Assembly: GCF_000378245.1 (NCBI RefSeq) | Contig: NZ_KB899492.1 | Location: forward strand, 248,001 to 312,000 | Reading direction: 5' to 3' | Length of the DNA: 64,000 nucleotides | Source: Aromatoleum toluclasticum ATCC 700605 | GTDB taxonomy: Bacteria; Pseudomonadota; Gammaproteobacteria; Burkholderiales; Rhodocyclaceae | Notes under the pieces: model-generated | Told to the model about the DNA's origin: nothing | Seen by the model: the letters and a program-made list of their open reading frames with translations, nothing else | The model's database searches: none | In this document: piece after piece, positions 63,156 to 64,000 of the stretch | Position numbering within the stretch: the stretch's first letter is position 1 | Layout of the letters: every line of letters begins with the position of its first letter | Position numbers and translations under genes: made by a program

Positions 63156-64000
63156 ATGATGGACATAAGACGTGAAAACAAAACGAGTCGGTCGGACGTC
63201 GCGCCCAACGCTTGGCTCGCCATCGATCACGGACTCGGCACCGACCACAGGCTCGAGCCCTTCATCCTGGTTCTGAAGGGTGAGCGTTCTCTCTATCAAA
63301 GTATCGAGGAGGACGACTGGGTCCTGGTCCTGAACCCCGCTGGCGGCATCACCCGTGTCGGGCGTGTGCTGCGGGTTCGCTCCGATCTCGAAACCACCGC
63401 ACTCCATTTCGACCGAGTGCTGTCGGTCACAGAACCCGCCTTGATCGGCCTCACTGCACTCACGCCGCCGTCATCGGGAAGCATCGGCCGCGTCCAGTGG
63501 ACCGATTTCGTCGAAGCCCTGCCCAAGGCGCTGCACAAGACCATCGCCGAGGTGCCGACGATCGGTTCCGACACCAGCTCGCCCCAGTATCAGCAGGAGC
63601 TCGCCTACATCCGCGAACTGCTGCAACTGGCCGTGATCGACGATCTGCTCGGCCCGGCCGGTGGCCCTCATGAACGCATTGTCGACATGGGCGTTCGGGA
63701 TCGCTATCTGGTCGGCAAGCTCGCCCCACGCGAGGCGGCAAAGGGTGGCACCGAGGGGCTCGAAGGAGCTCTGGCGAACGATGATGTCGAGGAGCCCATC
63801 GATCCGAAGCCGCCCGGCCAGCATGAACCGGGAGCAGAGTTCGGCACGGCGACTGGCCGTGTCGAGCCTGAATCCGATGCAACCGATGAGATCGACGCGG
63901 CCAGCAATCAATCGCTGGTGCCAAGCAGTCTCGGCATGACCTTTTGTGTGGATGGTGACGCCGAACGGATCGAGGTCGAGGTGCGCTGGGGGCGCTATGA
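63156..64000 (+). CDS. drmA: N-terminus of DISARM DrmA-like helicase (3' end outside window)
   Basis: An open frame from ATG 63156 (or 63159; GGAGGA just upstream) runs off the window after 281 codons. Residues about 20-95 form a beta-rich module (WVLVLNPAGGITRVGRVLRV) resembling PUA/EVE-like folds. Residues about 145-280 show IDDLLGPAGG, VRDRYLVGKLAPR, an acidic linker and SSLGMTFCVD followed by VEVRWGRY. This matches my memory of the N-terminal region of DrmA (L-x-GP, RYL-x-G-x-L-x-P, SSxG-x-x-F). The helicase motor itself would lie outside, so the call rests on the N-terminus. Confidence 0.6.
   Translation, partial: MMDIRRENKTSRSDVAPNAWLAIDHGLGTDHRLEPFILVLKGERSLYQSIEEDDWVLVLNPAGGITRVGRVLRVRSDLETTALHFDRVLSVTEPALIGLTALTPPSSGSIGRVQWTDFVEALPKALHKTIAEVPTIGSDTSSPQYQQELAYIRELLQLAVIDDLLGPAGGPHERIVDMGVRDRYLVGKLAPREAAKGGTEGLEGALANDDVEEPIDPKPPGQHEPGAEFGTATGRVEPESDATDEIDAASNQSLVPSSLGMTFCVDGDAERIEVEVRWGRY

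Larger units (their letters stand above)
23553..64000. mobile_element. Integrative and conjugative element (ICEclc/PFL_47xx family), left end; right end outside window
   Basis: The element begins in the 3' part of the tRNA-Gly gene and continues past the right edge. Supporting content includes a tRNA-proximal tyrosine integrase, a MobH-type relaxase, and an almost complete mating-pair-formation operon in the order characteristic of the TIGR0374x/375x ICE family. Accessory genes between core modules (RES toxin-antitoxin, DISARM-like defence) complete it. The left boundary is inferred from the tRNA, since the repeated att core at the other end is not in the window. The coupling protein, partition and replication-like genes of this family are not seen and probably lie beyond 64 kb. 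Confidence 0.92.

Noticed and set aside
45544-64000. BREX or Dpd assignment for the defence operon
   Set aside because: No PglZ, BrxC or Lon-like gene and no DpdA/queuosine-type gene is visible; only the helicase and methylase resemblance is shared.

Overview
The window looks like a high-GC betaproteobacterial chromosome. The GC-rich coding, the gene content (proteobacterial-type gshA next to gshB, yicC / protein kinase / PP2C phosphatase / rph / rdgB / hemW, unlinked thiS-thiG-trmB) and the ICEclc/PAGI-type element at a tRNA-Gly gene suggest a Rhodocyclales relative (Azoarcus, Aromatoleum or Thauera). That placement is inferred from gene content and was not tested.

Positions 1-23572 are ordinary core chromosome. 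On the minus strand are an ABC-F ATPase (yheS, cut by the window edge), a DsbA-fold isomerase, an EamA exporter, apbE-gshB-gshA and a lone N6-adenine methylase. On the plus strand are EcsC, a four-PASTA-repeat membrane protein with a small partner, and DUF488 plus a monooxygenase-like protein. A secreted subtilase, yicC, a kinase/phosphatase pair running into rph-rdgB-hemW, an SppA-type peptidase, trmB, thiG and thiS follow. The block ends in an intact tRNA-Gly(CCC).

From the 3' end of that tRNA to the right edge the DNA is an integrative and conjugative element (ICE) of the PFL_47xx/ICEclc family. A tyrosine integrase lies next to the tRNA, followed by an effector-only LysR protein, an XRE regulator, the MobH relaxase TraI, a RES-type toxin-antitoxin pair and DUF3742. 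A long minus-strand mating-pore operon runs from the RAQPRD gene (45.0 kb) down to the TraG-like gene (30.8 kb). The integrase C-terminus is homologous to the ICE's own antitoxin. The coupling protein, partition genes and the other att site must lie beyond 64 kb.

From 45.28 kb to the right edge a single plus-strand run of at least nine tightly packed genes fills the cargo site next to the RAQPRD gene. In order it encodes an excisionase-like HTH protein, a C5-cytosine methyltransferase, a Vsr nuclease, a DrmD-like SNF2 helicase, a very large DrmMI-like adenine methylase, an unrecognised protein with a possible C-terminal HEPN motif, a GHKL ATPase fused to a PD-(D/E)XK-like nuclease domain, a second SNF2 helicase, an Hsp70/actin-fold ATPase, and the N-terminus of a protein resembling the DISARM helicase DrmA. 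The best reading is a class 1 DISARM-type anti-phage locus whose drmD-drmMI and drmA genes are separated by a four-gene module (unknown / GHKL-nuclease / SNF2 / ASKHA ATPase), with a C5-methylase/Vsr pair at its head. This composite is the most interesting content of the window. Its completeness cannot be judged because the locus runs off the edge.
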